This document shows, one piece after another, positions 49,744 through 61,996 of a stretch of 64,000 bases of DNA (its first letter is position 1; each line of letters starts with the position of its first letter). Under the pieces are notes generated by a model that did not search any database, was not told the origin of the DNA, and saw nothing but the letters and a program-made list of their open reading frames with translations. Made by a program: the position numbers and the translations under genes. The DNA is from Atopsyche davidsoni (Eukaryota > Arthropoda > Insecta > Trichoptera > Hydrobiosidae), in contig JAILWY010000028.1 of NCBI GenBank assembly GCA_022113835.1, positions 3,472,001 through 3,536,000 on the forward strand. The letters are read 5' to 3'.

Positions 49744-51169
49744 TTAACACGGATTTAGCTGGTCCTTCATGCAGGTAGGCATATACTTCCTGCTGTCCGC
49801 AGTGAGTTGACTGTGATCCCAAGTTTCCCGCTCCTCAAGTTTCCCCATGAAGCAGAAGCAGATTGACGTCAATTTTTTGAGGAAGCACTGGATTCCATTG
49901 TCCTTTATGAAGCCTGATAGAAAACAAATAAAAATGGATCTTAAACTTATTATGTATAATTTTATACAGAAAACTGCTGTTGTGCATATTAATATCTAAA
50001 CATTTACTAAAAATATTATTTTTTGCTTGTGTCTTGTAAATAAGATGCAATAAATATCTAAGTTTTAGGTTAAATGTAATGATTATTTATTTGAGCCCTA
50101 AATGATTGCTATAAATGAGACCATACATGCACGTAAGGTCAGGAAAGAATTAATATGTATAATACAATCTCCCTCACAACATAAAGACGACGTCTCATTG
50201 TTACTTTACCCGAGTTCTAAGAGATGTGGGTAACTAGAATATTTGTTCTCATAGTGGTGCAATCTAAATACTTCGTCAGGAAACCAACATAACCTTGATG
50301 TAGCATATTTCTCAAGAACGTAAAATTATAAGGTCGAAGTTGTCCGTGGACTGGGAAAGAATTGAACGTCATGCTTAAATAATAAAAAAAAACTTACTGA
50401 TGGTTTTCTCCCGACCATTCTGACATATGTAGTCTTTGGCCCAGATAAAGATCTGCTCGGCCGCCAATGCAGCGTACGCCTGGTCAGGGTCAGTTGCACA
50501 AGCTTCCAATGTCTCCACATACCACCTGATGCTGTGCGATATCATCGGCATGTGACCGCAATACCTGCATGTTACAAATTATATTTTTATAATGCACTGA
50601 AATTGATAGGAAGGGATCACACAGGAATAGTACAAACCTTCCCAAGACTCTGGCAATGTCTTCTGATTTGCCGGATGTAAATTCAACATCTTCAAAGGAC
50701 ATGTATGTCTTTATCAACGTGGATGCATTACTGACGGCATTCTGAAACACATCATATTTTATTTTTATGGTTACATGAAAGAATCTTCATACATTTTAGA
50801 GGAATAATAATACACAAATGCTACTAACATATCTTATAATTTTTAGATTACTTTTACTTCCGATTTAGAAAGTGGAATCGCATATCTACGAATATTTTTT
50901 AAAACAGTGCATTCTTACGATGTAATTTTTATACTCTTGGGTGGTATGCTCTCTTAGACATTCTGCCCCATTCACGTGTGCGAGGTTCTTCCGGGATGTC
51001 CTCTGAGTTGTGGTAGGGCTGTTGTCTGGCTCCTGTCCACGAGCACAACAAACTGCAAAAAGATGACTATTATAGTAACTATTTTCAAAGTGCTTGTCAT
51101 ATTTGAAAATCTAAAAAAAATTCACTTACCAATCGAAAACAGTACGAAAATTAATAAAAACCTTGACAT
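49744..51169 (-). CDS. Array gene 6: secreted 27 kDa hemolymph glycoprotein-like protein
   Basis: Minus-strand exons: 51130-51169, 50919-51052, 50638-50741, 50398-50564, 49744-49913; 204 residues. Signal peptide MSRFLLIFVLFSIG. The second exon has PDNSPTTTQRTSRKN and GAECLREHTTQEY, closest to gene 2 (shared SPTTTQRTSRKN, EYKNY). The third has NAVSNASTLIKTYMSFEDVE. The fourth starts RYCGHMPM and ends QNGREKTIS. The fifth has FIKDNGIQCFLKKLTS and stops early at TAA right after NPC, so the tail is five residues shorter than in gene 2. All splice sites are canonical. It lies between gene 5 and gene 7 with about 0.7-0.85 kb spacers. Confidence 0.9.
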
Positions 51170-52016
51170 TATTGTTTCTTTCTACTTAGTTTTCAAAAGG
51201 TGAATAATGTATCGAGCCTCGTTGTGTATTTTCAATACTGACGGAGTGCTTAAAAAAACATACTTAAATTAAACAACTGGTGCAAAATAAATAAAGGTTG
51301 CCACTTGTTTTTGAAAAATGTTTAATAAATATAATAAATAAATTTTTCTTATCAAAGTGCATATATAAATAACGTTTCGAACCATATTTTTTTCAGTTAG
51401 CTTTAAGCTTTTCAGGCATTCAAGCGAGACATTTGGAAAAGCTTTACTTATTCTAAATCAATGTTAATGACTTCATTTTTTTATTTCATTTTGATGGCGT
51501 ATCTTGTGTAGAGAAGTAAAGGTTGTTTAATTATACAATTAAAAGTATACCGTGGCTTTTATGCATCTGGTTTAGCAAATGACTGCAATTAACATGTTTA
51601 GCTAAAACCAGATTGTGAAACACATTTTGCTGGTAATTGTTTTCGCCATCGAAGTCAAATTGATAAAAAATATGATATTTGTATTTAAATAATAGCGCAG
51701 TATTGGAACCTTGAGTTCAAAAGGTTAATTAAGGAATATTTATTTTATCAAAAATATTTGTATTTACTAGATATATTTACATAATAATATACACAGGTCG
51801 GAGGAAGATCGACTATTATCTGTCTCAATTCATACGACTCAAAACACAACATGCGGGTTAGTAGATTTGTAGAAACCTAGATTTGTATGTAAAGACTTTA
51901 TTATTCATTTTTGGTAACAATTCTGTTGACAAGGCTGTGAATAAGCTCGATGACAGCATTGCGTATATAGTTGGCGGATTTGTCGGAACGTGTGTAGAAG
52001 CCATTGAGCTACATTA

Positions 52017-53103
52017 CTAATCATTTCTTTTGTAACACGGATTTAGCTGATCCTTCATGCAGGTAGGCATATACTTCCTGCTGTCTGCAGCGAGTTGGCT
52101 GTGATCCCAAGTTTCGCTCTCGTCAAGTTTTTCCATGAAGCAGAAGTAGGCTGAATCCAATCTTATGAGGAAGCACTGAATTCCAGTGTCCTTTATGAAG
52201 CCTGATGGAAAACGACTAAAAATGGATATAAAACTAATGATTTTTTCTGTTTGTATGAAATATTTCTCAGGAATGTAACATTATTGGGCAGAAGTTGTCC
52301 GTAGACTGGGAATAAATTGAACGTCATGCTTAAATAATAAAAAAAAACATACTGATAGTCTCTACCCGCCCATTCTGACATACGTAGTCTTTGATCCAGA
52401 TAAAGGTCTGCTCGCCCGCCAACGAAGCATACGCCTGGTCAGGGTCTTTCGCACAAGCTTCCAACGTCTCCACAAGCAACCTGAAGCTGTGCGTTAGCAT
52501 TCCCATGTGACCACAATACCTGCATGTTACAAATTATATTTTTATTATGTACTAAAATTGATTGGAGTAGATTACACAAGAATACAACAAACCTTTTCAC
52601 GACTCTGGGAATGTCTTTGGATTTACCGGATGTAAATTCAACATCTTCAAACGTCAAATATTTATTTATCAGCTTGCGTGCATTACTGATGGCAGTCTGA
52701 AACACATCGGATTTTAATTTTTGGTTACAAGAAAGAATCTTCATACATTTTAGAGGAATTATAATACACAAATGCTGCTAACATATCTTTTTGGATTACT
52801 TTTACCTTCCCATTTAGCCATTTTTCTTAAAACAGTGCATTCTTACGTTGTAATTTATATACTCTTGGGTGCTATGCTCTCTGAGACATTCTGCACTATC
52901 CTGGTATGCGATGGTCTTCCGTGGTGTCCTCTGAGTTGTAGTAGAGCCATCATCCTGGTCCTGTCCACGCGCACAACAAACTGCAAAAAGTTGACCATCA
53001 GATTGTAAACTATTTTCAAAGTGCTTGTTATTTTTGTAAAAATCTAAAAAAAAATACACTAACCAATCGAAAATAGTACGAAAATTAATAAAAGCCTTGA
53101 CAT
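52017..53103 (-). CDS. Array gene 5: secreted 27 kDa hemolymph glycoprotein-like protein (probable recombinant)
   Basis: Minus-strand exons: 53064-53103, 52847-52980, 52593-52696, 52353-52519, 52017-52201; 209 residues. Exons 1-4 resemble genes 3 and 4: DDGSTTTQRTPRKTIA, GHMGML, FIWIKDYVCQNGR, intron 1 donor GTTAGT and intron 4 donor GTATGT. Exon 5 instead resembles gene 2: ETWDHSQLAADSRKYMPTC followed by MKDQLNPCY, where genes 3/4 have ETWNHSQLVADTRKYMP and MKNQP. The 3' flank (51,590-51,720) also matches the gene 2 flank. Intron 4 is short (151 bp). It therefore looks like a product of unequal crossing over or gene conversion with a breakpoint in or near intron 4. All splice sites and the frame are intact. 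Confidence 0.9.
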
Positions 53104-53139
53104 TATTGTTTCTTTTTATTTGGTTTTCAAAATATAAAT

Positions 53140-54480
53140 AATGTATCGAGCCTCGTTGTGTATTTTCAATACTGATGGAGTGCTTAAAAAAACATACTTA
53201 AATTAAACAACTAGTGCAAAATAAATAAAGGTTGCCACTTGTTTTTTAAAAATGTTTAATAAATAAAATAAATAAATTTTTCTCGTCAAAGTGCACACAC
53301 CAAATACAAAAATTGCTTAAATAAATTAAGAGCCATTGCTACACGCACTTTGATCCGTTGCCGAATCTATTGACTCATTGCTTGTGTAGCGGATATTCTA
53401 AATCAGCAACGCTTTTCTCCTGTGGTCATAAATATATATTTAATATAATAAATCATTTTAAAAAACGCCCTGATGCAAACTTATTGTTAATTATATTTAA
53501 TAACATGAGTAAACGTCAGAAGCTGATCAATATATATCTCCGTTTATATTATTATCCAACCGTTGTGTATCGGCAATCACATATTTATGTCTGCCAATAT
53601 GAACTAGAGATATTTACAAACATAAACATTTTAAAAATGATTAGTATTATAAATATCAACCATGGAAATTATTAGTAAATTATAATGTCTTATTTTTTTT
53701 TTTAATTTATCAAACAACTTTATTATCATATTGACAACATTGCATATACAAATCGCATACATTTCTCAAAGGATAAAAAAATAAAAGTATTTTTATTAAC
53801 ACGTTGACTGCCAACGACGAGATAACTCTTAGATTGCGTTCTCTTCTAGGACGCCAAATACGAGTTATCTCGTACTTATTTACTTGTAATTTTTGTAATG
53901 GTCATTTTTGGCAAGATTTCTGAAAATTGCCGTGGCAGTCAACGTGTTAAACTAAAACACGATTTGAAAATCCCAAGTATCTATATTCAAAGTTTTTATT
54001 CATCGCCCGATAACAAATAGTGGGATAAAACTATTGAATATGTAAGACTATTTTGTTAGTTCTAATTTAATCACCCTGAACCTCTATTTCATCCCGTTTG
54101 TTCAATTTTCTAAATGAGAGTTAAATATCATCAAATAAAAGATGTTGTATAGTTAATTATTTCCGAATAAACAAATTTTGAATCTTCCTCATTGCGCCAG
54201 TCTATTAAAAAAATTATCAATCGTTTATATTTCATTGTGGTTTGATTATTATTTTTTGATAAAACAGATGTTTGAGCTTACGAAAATTTGTAACAATACG
54301 CTAAAGTGAAAATGCATATAAAATAGTAAATAAAGCACATACAAAAAATTTGCATTCATTGTTAAAAATAACCATTAAGGCTTTGATTTTTGTCAAATAA
54401 TAAAATTAGGGTAGGATTTTAAATAAATAAATTATCATTTATTTAGTGGTTAATTGTTTATTGTTAAAAAGTTGAGTTTA
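53140..54480. repeat. Duplicated spacer between genes 4 and 5
   Basis: Nearly colinear with 55690-56940. Shared features: GCACACACCAAATACAAAAA, a short open frame around 53506-53675, the TTAA MITE, and ACTATTGAATATGTAAGACT. It marks a segmental duplication of gene plus spacer. The short open frames in it have no recognisable motif and are not called genes. Confidence 0.85.
53796..53950. mobile_element. TTAA-flanked MITE, copy 1
   Basis: Bounded by TTAA on both sides. Terminal inverted repeats CACGTTGACTGCCA and TGGCAGTCAACGTG, and an inner inverted pair (ACGAGATAACTC / GAGTTATCTCGT). 155 bp, non-coding. TTAA target duplication is the mark of piggyBac-type transposition. Confidence 0.85.
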
Positions 54481-54510
54481 ACGTGTGTAGAAGCCATTTG
54501 GCTACTTTTT

Positions 54511-55658
54511 CTAATTATTTCTTTCGTAACACGGATCTGGCTGATTCTTCATGCAGGTAGGCATGTATTTCCTGGTGTCTGCAACGAGTTGGCTGTGATT
54601 CCATGTTTCCAGCTCATCAAGTTTTGCCATGAAGCAGAAGTAGGCTGACTCCAATCTTTTGAGGAAGCACTGGATTCCACTGTCCTTTATGAAGCCTGGT
54701 GGAAAACGAATAAAAATGGATAGAAAACTAATAATTTTTTCTGATCGTATGGTTCTCTAGAATATTTGTTCCCATTGTGGTGGAATCTAAACAAATCTTT
54801 AAAATCGTCAGGAAACCAACATAACCTTTATGTAGCGTATTTCTGAGGAATGTAACATTATTGGGCTGAAGTTGTCCGTGGACTGGGAATGAACTGAACG
54901 TCATGCTTAAATAATAAAAAAAACATACTGATAGTCTCTTCCCGCCCATTCTGACATACGTAGTTTTTGATCCAGATAAAGGTCTGCTCGCCCACCAACG
55001 AAGCGTACGCCTGGTCAGGGTTGTTCGCACAAGCTTCCAACGTCTCCACAAGCAACCTGATGGTGTGCGTTAGCATCCCCATGTGACCACAATTCCTGCA
55101 TGTTACAAATTATAGTTTTATAAGGTACTGAAATTGATAAGAGTAGATTGCACAAGAATACTACAAACCTTTCCACAACTCTGAGAATGTCTTCGTATTT
55201 GCCGGATGTAAATTCAACATCTTCAAAGGTCACGTATTTCTTTATCATCTGGCGTGTATTACTGGCGGCAGTCTGAAACACATCGGATTTTAATTCTTGG
55301 TTACAAGAAGGAATCTTAATACATTTTAGAGCAATTGTAACACATCTTTTTGGATTACTTTTACCTTCCCATTTAGCCATTCTTAAAACAGTGCATTCTT
55401 ACGTTGTAATTTATATACTCTTGGGTGTTATATTCTCTGAGACATTCTGCACTATCCTGTTGTGCGATGGTCTTCCGTGGTGTCCTCTGAGTTGTGGTAG
55501 AGCCGTCGTCTGACTCCTGTCCATGCGCACAACAAACTGCAAAAAGATGACTATCATATTTTAAACTATTTTCAAAGTGCTTGTCATTTTTGTAAAAATC
55601 TAAAAAAAATACACTAACCAATCGAAAATAGTACGAAAATTAATAAAAGCCTTGACAT
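54511..55658 (-). CDS. Array gene 4: secreted 27 kDa hemolymph glycoprotein-like protein
   Basis: Minus-strand exons: 55619-55658, 55403-55536, 55169-55272, 54929-55095, 54511-54695; 209 residues. Signal peptide MSRLLLIFVLFSIG; linker DDGSTTTQRTPRKTI; SAECLREYNTQEY; FEDVEFTSGKYEDI; fourth exon starts RNCGHMGML, with Asn where most copies have Tyr before the Cys; exon 5 FIKDSGIQCFLKRLESAY and tail NQPDPCYERNN. Very close to gene 3, including the spacer on its 3' side, so one arose from the other recently. Donors of introns 1 and 4 are GTTAGT and GTATGT, marking the gene 3/4/5 subgroup. Confidence 0.9.
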
Positions 55659-55689
55659 TATTGCTTCTTTTTATTTGGTTTTCAAAATA

Positions 55690-56940
55690 TAAATAATGTA
55701 TCGAGCCTCGTTGTGTATTTTCAATACTGACAGAGTGCTTACGAAAACATACTTGAACTAAACAACTCGCTCAAAATAAATAAAGGGTTGCCACTTGTTT
55801 TTTAAAAATGTTTAATAAATAAAATAAATAAATTTTTCTCGTCAAAGTGCACACACCAAATACAAAAATTGCTTAAATAAATTTAGAGCCATTGCTACAC
55901 GCACTTTGATCCGTTGCCGAATCTATTGACTCATTGCTTGTGTAGCGGATATTCTAAATCAGCAACGCTTTTCTCCTGTGGTCATAAATATATATTTAAT
56001 ATAATATAAATCATTTTAAAAAACGCCCTGATGCAAACTTATTGTTAATTATATTTAATAACATGAGTAAACGTCAGAAGCTGATCAATATATATCTCCG
56101 TTTATATTATTATCCAGCCGTTGTGTATCGGCAATCACATATTTATGTCTGCCAATATGAACTAAAGATATTTACAAACATAAACATTTTAAAAATGATT
56201 AGTATTATAAATATCAACCATGGAAATTATTAGTATATTATAATCAGTCTTATTTTTGTTTTTATATTAATCAAACAACTTTATTATCATATTGACAACA
56301 TTGCATATATAAATCGCATACATTTATAAGTATTTTTATTAACACGTTGACTGCCAACTACGAGATAACTCTTAGATTGCGTTCTCTTCTAGGACGCCAA
56401 ATACGAGTTATCTCGTACTTATTTACTTGTAATTTTTGTAATGGTCATTTTTGGCAAGATTTCTGAAAATTGCCGTGGCAGTCAACGTGTTAAACTAAAA
56501 CACGATTTGAAAATCCCAAGTATCTATATTTTAAAGTTTTTATTCATCACCTGATAACAAATAGTGGGATAAAACTATTGAATATGTAAGACTATTTTGT
56601 TAGTTCGTATTTAATCACCCTGAACCATACCGCAGTCTATAAAAAAAATTACCAATCGTTTATATTTCACTGCGATTTGTTTATTATTTTTTGATAAAAC
56701 AGTTTTTTGAGATTACGAAAATTTGCAACAATACGCAAACGTAAAAATGAACATAAAATAGATATATTGTAACCTAAATAAAACACATACAATAAATTGG
56801 CATTCATTGTTAAAAAAAAAACCATTAAGGCTTTGATCTTTGTCAAATAATAAAATTGGGGTAGGTTTTTAAATAGATAAATTATCATTTATTTAGTGGT
56901 TGATTGTTTATTGTTGAATAGTTGAGTTTAACGTGTGTAT
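55690..56940. repeat. Duplicated spacer between genes 3 and 4
   Basis: Partner of 53140-54480. The copy has one shorter stretch near 56320 (about 20 bp missing) and a deletion near 56630. High similarity across non-coding DNA implies recent duplication. Confidence 0.85.
56339..56493. mobile_element. TTAA-flanked MITE, copy 2
   Basis: Nearly identical to 53796-53950, at the matching place in the other copy of the duplicated spacer. It therefore inserted once, before the spacer was duplicated. Confidence 0.85.
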
Positions 56941-56969
56941 AAAGCCATTTGGAAACTTTGCTAATTATT

Positions 56970-58127
56970 TCATTCGTAACACGAATCTGGCTGATTCTTC
57001 ATGCAGGTAGGCATGTATTTCCTGGTGTCTGCAACGAGTTGGCTGTGATTCCATGTTTCCAGCTCATCAAGTTTTGCCATGAAGCAGAAGTAGGCTGACT
57101 CCAATCTTTTGAGGAAGCACTGGATTCCACTGTCCTTTATGAAGCCTGGTGGAAAACGAATAAAAATGGATATAAAACTAATAGTTTTTTCTGTTCGTAT
57201 GGTTCTCTAGAATATTTGTTCCCATAGTGGTGGAATCTAAACAAATCTTTAAAATCGTCAGGAAACCAACATAACCTTGATGTAGCATATTTCTCAGGAA
57301 TGTAACATTATTGGGCTGAAGTTGTCCGTGGACTGGGAATGAATTGAACGTCATGCTTAAATAATAAAAAAAACATACTGATAGTCTCCTCCCGCCCATT
57401 CTGACATACGTAGTCTTTGATCCAGATAAAGGTCTGCTCGCCCGCCAACGAAGTGTACGCCTGGTCAGGGTCTTCCGCACAAGCTTCTAACGTCTCCACA
57501 AGCAACCTGATGCTGTGCGATAGCATCCCCATGTGACCACAATTCCTGCATGTTACAGATTATAGTTTTATTATGTACTGAAATTGATAGGAGTAGATTA
57601 CACAAGAATACTACAAACCTTTCCACGACTCTGAGAATGTCTTCGGATTTTCCGGATGTAAATTCAACATCTTCAAAGGTCAAGTATTTCTTTATCAGCT
57701 TGCGTGTATTACTCATGGCAATCTGAAACACATCGGATTTTAATTTTTGGTTACAAGAAAGAATCTTCATACATTTTAGATGAATTATAATACACAAATG
57801 CTGCTATCATATCTTTTTGGATTACTTTTACCTTCCCATTTAGCCATATTTCTTAAAACAGTGTATTCTTACGTTGTAATTTATATACTCTTGGGTGTCA
57901 TATTCTCTGAGACATTCTGCACTATCCTGTTGTGCGATGGTCTTCCGTGATGTCCTCTGAGTTGTGGTAGAGCCGTCGTCCTGGTCCTGTCCACGCGCAC
58001 AACAAACTGCAAAAAGTTGACCATCAGATTGTAACTTATTTTCAAAGTGCTTGTCATTTTTGTAAAAATCTAAAAAAATACACTAACCAATCGAAAATAG
58101 TACGAAAATTAATAAAAGCCTCGACAT
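56970..58127 (-). CDS. Array gene 3: secreted 27 kDa hemolymph glycoprotein-like protein
   Basis: Minus-strand exons: 58088-58127, 57873-58006, 57619-57722, 57379-57545, 56970-57145; 206 residues. Same layout as gene 4: DDGSTTTQRTSRKTIAQ, FEDVEFTSGKSEDI, RNCGHMGML, FIWIKDYVCQNGREETIS, FIKDSGIQCFLKRLESAY. A substitution makes TGA after CYE, so the tail is three residues shorter than in gene 4. Exon 5 is otherwise nearly identical to gene 4, as is much of the 1.3-kb downstream spacer. Confidence 0.9.
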
Positions 58128-58199
58128 AATTGTTTCTTTCTATTTAGTTTTCAAAAGATAAATAGTGTATCGACGCCTCGTTGTGTATTTTCAATACTG

Positions 58200-59568
58200 A
58201 CGGAGTGCTTAAAAAAACATACTTAAATTAAACAACTCCCTCAAAATAAATAAAGGGTTGCCACTTGTTTTTGAAAAATGTTTAATAAATATAATAAATA
58301 AATTTTTCTTGTCAAAGTGCATATATAATATAAAAAACATTTCGAACCATATTTTTTCAGTTAGCTATAAGCTTTACAGGCATTCAAGCGAGACATTTGG
58401 AAAGGCTTTACTTATTCTAAATCAATGTTTATGACATCATTTTATATTTCATTTTGATGGTGTATCTTGTGTAGAGAAGTAAAGGTTGTTTAATTATAAA
58501 ATTAAAAGTATACCGTGGCTTTTATGCATCTGGTTTAGCAAATGACTGCAAATACGCCGTGAATTGCGATCAAAACGAGAGTACAGAGTTTTATTCATGA
58601 AATAAGCTTTAAATATCTTTATGAGTGTATAATATATTGTTATTTTGTAAGTAATTTATATTAAACTAAAGCATGATTTGATATTACAAGTATCAAGTTT
58701 TTATCCATTGCTCGATAACAAAATAGTCAGATAAAACTATTGAATATATTAGTTCTTATTTAATTACCCTGAACCTCTTTTTCATCCCGTTAGTTCAATT
58801 TCCTAAATGGAAGTCAAATATTATCAAAGAAAAGATGTTATATAGTCAATTATTTCCGAATAAACATATTTCGAATCTTCATCATACCGTCCAGTCACAA
58901 AAATTTGCAACAATACGCAAACGTGAAAATTCATATATAATAGATTATTTATATTGTAATGTAAAAATAAAACACAAACAATAAATTGCCATTCATTATA
59001 AGTTTTGTTTTAAAATAAAGCAATTCAGATTTATTTAGTTTATATATTGCTTTGATCTTTGTCAAATAATTATATAGGGGTAAGATTTAAAATAAATAAA
59101 TTATCATTTATAACTGGTTAATTGTTAACTGTTAAAGCATTGAGTTTCATAATTAACATGTTTAGCCAAAACCAGATTGTGAAACACTTTTTGCTGGTAA
59201 TCGTTTTCGCCATCGAAGTTAAATTGATAAAAAATATGATATTTGTATTTAAATAATATCGCAGTAGTGGAAACCTTGAGTTCAAAAGGTTATTTAATAA
59301 AAAATATTTGTATTTACTAGAGATATATTTACATAACAATATATATAGGTCGGAGGAAGATCAACTATTATCTGTCTCAATTCATACGACTCAAAACACA
59401 ACATACGGGTTAGTAGATTTGTAGAAACCTAGATTTGTATGTGAAGACTCTATTATTCATTTTTGGTAACAATTCTGTTGATATGGCTGCGAATAAGCTC
59501 GATGACAGCATTGCATATATAGTTGGCGGATTTGTCGGAACGTGTGTAGAAGCCATTGAGCTACTTTA
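58200..59568. repeat. Spacer between genes 2 and 3
   Basis: Contains blocks shared with the spacer of genes 5/6 (for example TTTTCAGTTAGCT near 58358 and 51394) and the gene 2 3' flank (59,150-59,400), whose relative lies at 51,590-51,840. No gene. Confidence 0.7.
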
Positions 59569-61404
59569 CTAATCATTTCTTCTGTAACACGGATTTAGCT
59601 GATCCTTCATGCAGGTAGGCATATACTTTCTGCTGTCTGCAGCGAGTTGGCTGTGATCCCAAGTTTCGCGCTCGTCAAGTTTCGCCATGAAGCAGAAGTA
59701 GGCCGACTCCAATCCTTTGAGGAAGCACTGGATTCCATTGTCCTTTATGAAGCCTGATGGAAAACGAATAAAAATGCAACTAAAGCATATAATTTATAAT
59801 TTTATTCAGAAAACTAAAAAAAAATATTGTTGTGCATATTAACGTATCTCTATATAAACATTATTTTTAAATTATACACATCTTTTACATATTTTTTGCC
59901 TGTGTCTTGTTAATGAGGCGCAATAAATATTTATAAAGACACTAAATTTTGTGTTAAATGGTATAATTTTTTCATTGAGCCCTAACTGATTGCTATAAAT
60001 GAGGGCATACATGCACGCATGGTCAGGAAAGAATTAATATATATAATACAATCTCCCTCTACTTTACCCGAGTTCTAAGAGACGTGGGTAACTAGAATAT
60101 TCGTTAACCTGTTAACCAGGTGGGATGTATATATACGTCCAACGTAAACAATATCGGTAATGGGTAGGACATATGAATACGTCCTTAACATATATGAAAA
60201 GGGAGACGTATTATGAGTTCGTCATAGGAGTCATCTGACAGCAATTTTGACTATGACACAGAATTGAGCGAAACTTAGAATGAAGATGGTGAAAGAGTTT
60301 GCTTTATATATAAATAAACGATAAAATATATCATTCAGAGTCTTTTCGTTTATTTTAAGCATAAATAAAAAAAATACTAATATGAAATTACGTCCTCCGG
60401 GCGTGATGTATTAACACGTCCTAGTGAAAGAGTATGCGCCCGTTGTATGTTGCATAATTAAAAAGGGAGCTTCCCGGTTAACAGGTAAACTAAACAAATT
60501 TTCAAAATCATCAGGAAACCAACATAACCTTGATGTAGCAAATTTTCCCAGGAACGTTAAATTATTAGGATGAAGTTATCCGTGTACTGAAAAAGAATTG
60601 AACGTCATGCTTAAAAATGTAAAAAAACTTACTGATAGTCTCTTCTCGCCTTTTCTGACATACGTAGTCTTTGGACCAGATAAAAATCTGCTCGCCTGCC
60701 AATGTAGCGTACGCCTGGTCAGGGTCTTTCGCACAAGCTACCAACGTCTCCACAAGCAACCTGCAGCTGTGCGATAGCATCGCCATGTGACCGCAATACC
60801 TGCATGTTACAAATTATATTTATATAATTTACTGAAATTGATAGGAGTAGATCACACAAGAATACTACAAACCTTCCCACAACTCTGGCAATGTCTTCCA
60901 ATTTGCCGGATGTAAATTCAACATCTTCAAAGGTCAGATATCTCTCTATCAACATGGTTGCATTACTGACGGCATTCTGAAACACATCATATTTTAATTT
61001 TCAGCTACAAGAAGGAATCTTCATACATTTTAGAGGAATTATAATACACAAATGCTACTAACATATCTTATAATTTTTGGATTACTTTTACCTTCCGATT
61101 TAGAAAGTGGAATCACAAATCTAAAAATATTTCTTAAAACAGTGCATTCTTACTTCGTAATTTTTATACTCTTGGGTGCTATGCTCTCTGAGACATTCTG
61201 CCCCATTCATACGTCCGAGGTTCTTCCGGGATGTCCTCTGAGTTGTGGTAGGGCTGTCGTCTGGCTCCTGTCCACGAGCACAACAAACTGCAAAAAGATG
61301 ACCATTATAGTAACTATTTTCAAAGTGCTTGTCATATTTGAAAATCTAAAAAAAATTCACTTACCAATCGAAAACAGTACGAAAATTAATAAAAACCTTG
61401 ACAT
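59569..61404 (-). CDS. Array gene 2: secreted 27 kDa hemolymph glycoprotein-like protein
   Basis: Minus-strand exons: 61365-61404, 61154-61287, 60873-60976, 60633-60799, 59569-59753; 209 residues. Signal peptide MSRFLLIFVLFSIG; PDDSPTTTQRTSRKNLGRM; GAECLREHSTQEYKNYE; NAVSNATMLIERYLTFEDVE; RYCGHMAMLSHSCRLL with an extra cysteine; QKRREETIS; FIKDNGIQCFLKGLESAY; tail KDQLNPCYRRND. It is the sister of gene 6. Intron 4 is the longest in the array (879 bp) because of an inserted element at about 60108-60485. Frame and splice sites are intact despite the insertion. Confidence 0.9.
60108..60485. mobile_element. Insertion in intron 4 of array gene 2 (piggyBac-like remnant)
   Basis: Starts CCTGTTAACC directly after TTAA at 60104 and ends GGTTAACAGG, which are terminal inverted repeats. 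The corresponding stretch is absent from the other six copies. Inside, from 60213, an interrupted plus-strand frame gives ESSDSNFDYDTELSET, acidic and similar in style to the N-terminus of piggyBac transposases; two stops break it. The right flank is TAAA rather than TTAA, so the target duplication is imperfect. Confidence 0.65.
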
Positions 61405-61813
61405 TATTGTTTTTTCTACTTAGTTTTCAAAAGATAAATAATGTATCGAGCCTCGTTGTGTATTTTCAATACTGACCGAGTGCTTAAGAAAACATACTTG
61501 AATAAAACAACTCGTGCAAAATAAATAAAGGGTTGCCAGTCTAGTCTATTAAATAAATAATTAATCGTATATATTTCACTGCGGTTTGTATATTATTTTT
61601 TGATACAACAGTTGTTTGAGCTTACGAAAATTTGCAACAATACGCAAACGTAAAAATGAACATAAAATATATATACTGTAACGTAAATAAAACACAAACA
61701 ATAAATTGGCATTGTTAAAAAAAAAACCATTCAAGCTTATTTATCTTTTATTTTGCTTTGGTCTATGTCAAATTACTAAATAGCGGTAGAATTTAATATA
61801 AATTAATTAAGAA

Positions 61814-61996
61814 ATTCAATATTTTTGACAGAGAGTACTTGGTGGAATTTCATTTTAATATTTTTGAGTAAAATACTTTAGTGATTTTGCATTATCAAAC
61901 AGAGTTTGATAATTCTAACGTGAAAGGTTGGCGAAACTGGTCACAAATAAAAACTAACATGTGGAAAATCACTCGAGTATTTTACTCAAAAATATA
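61814..61996. mobile_element. Foldback repeat family, copy f
   Basis: In the gene 1/gene 2 spacer. Carries TTCAATATTTTTGACAGAGA, GTACTTGGTGGAATT, GAAAGGTTGGCGAAACTGGT and AATCACTCGAGTATTTTACT. Shortened in the centre. Confidence 0.85.

Noticed and set aside
51052..51203. Plus-strand ORFs antisense to array exons 1-2 (also 52772-53008, 61052-61423)
   Set aside because: They are shadows of the minus-strand exons and intron 1, which carry the signal peptide and the conserved splice sites.
53358..53675. Plus-strand ORF repeated at 56042-56233
   Set aside because: It is repeated only because the spacer is duplicated. The copies do not keep the same start, and the peptide is AT-driven.
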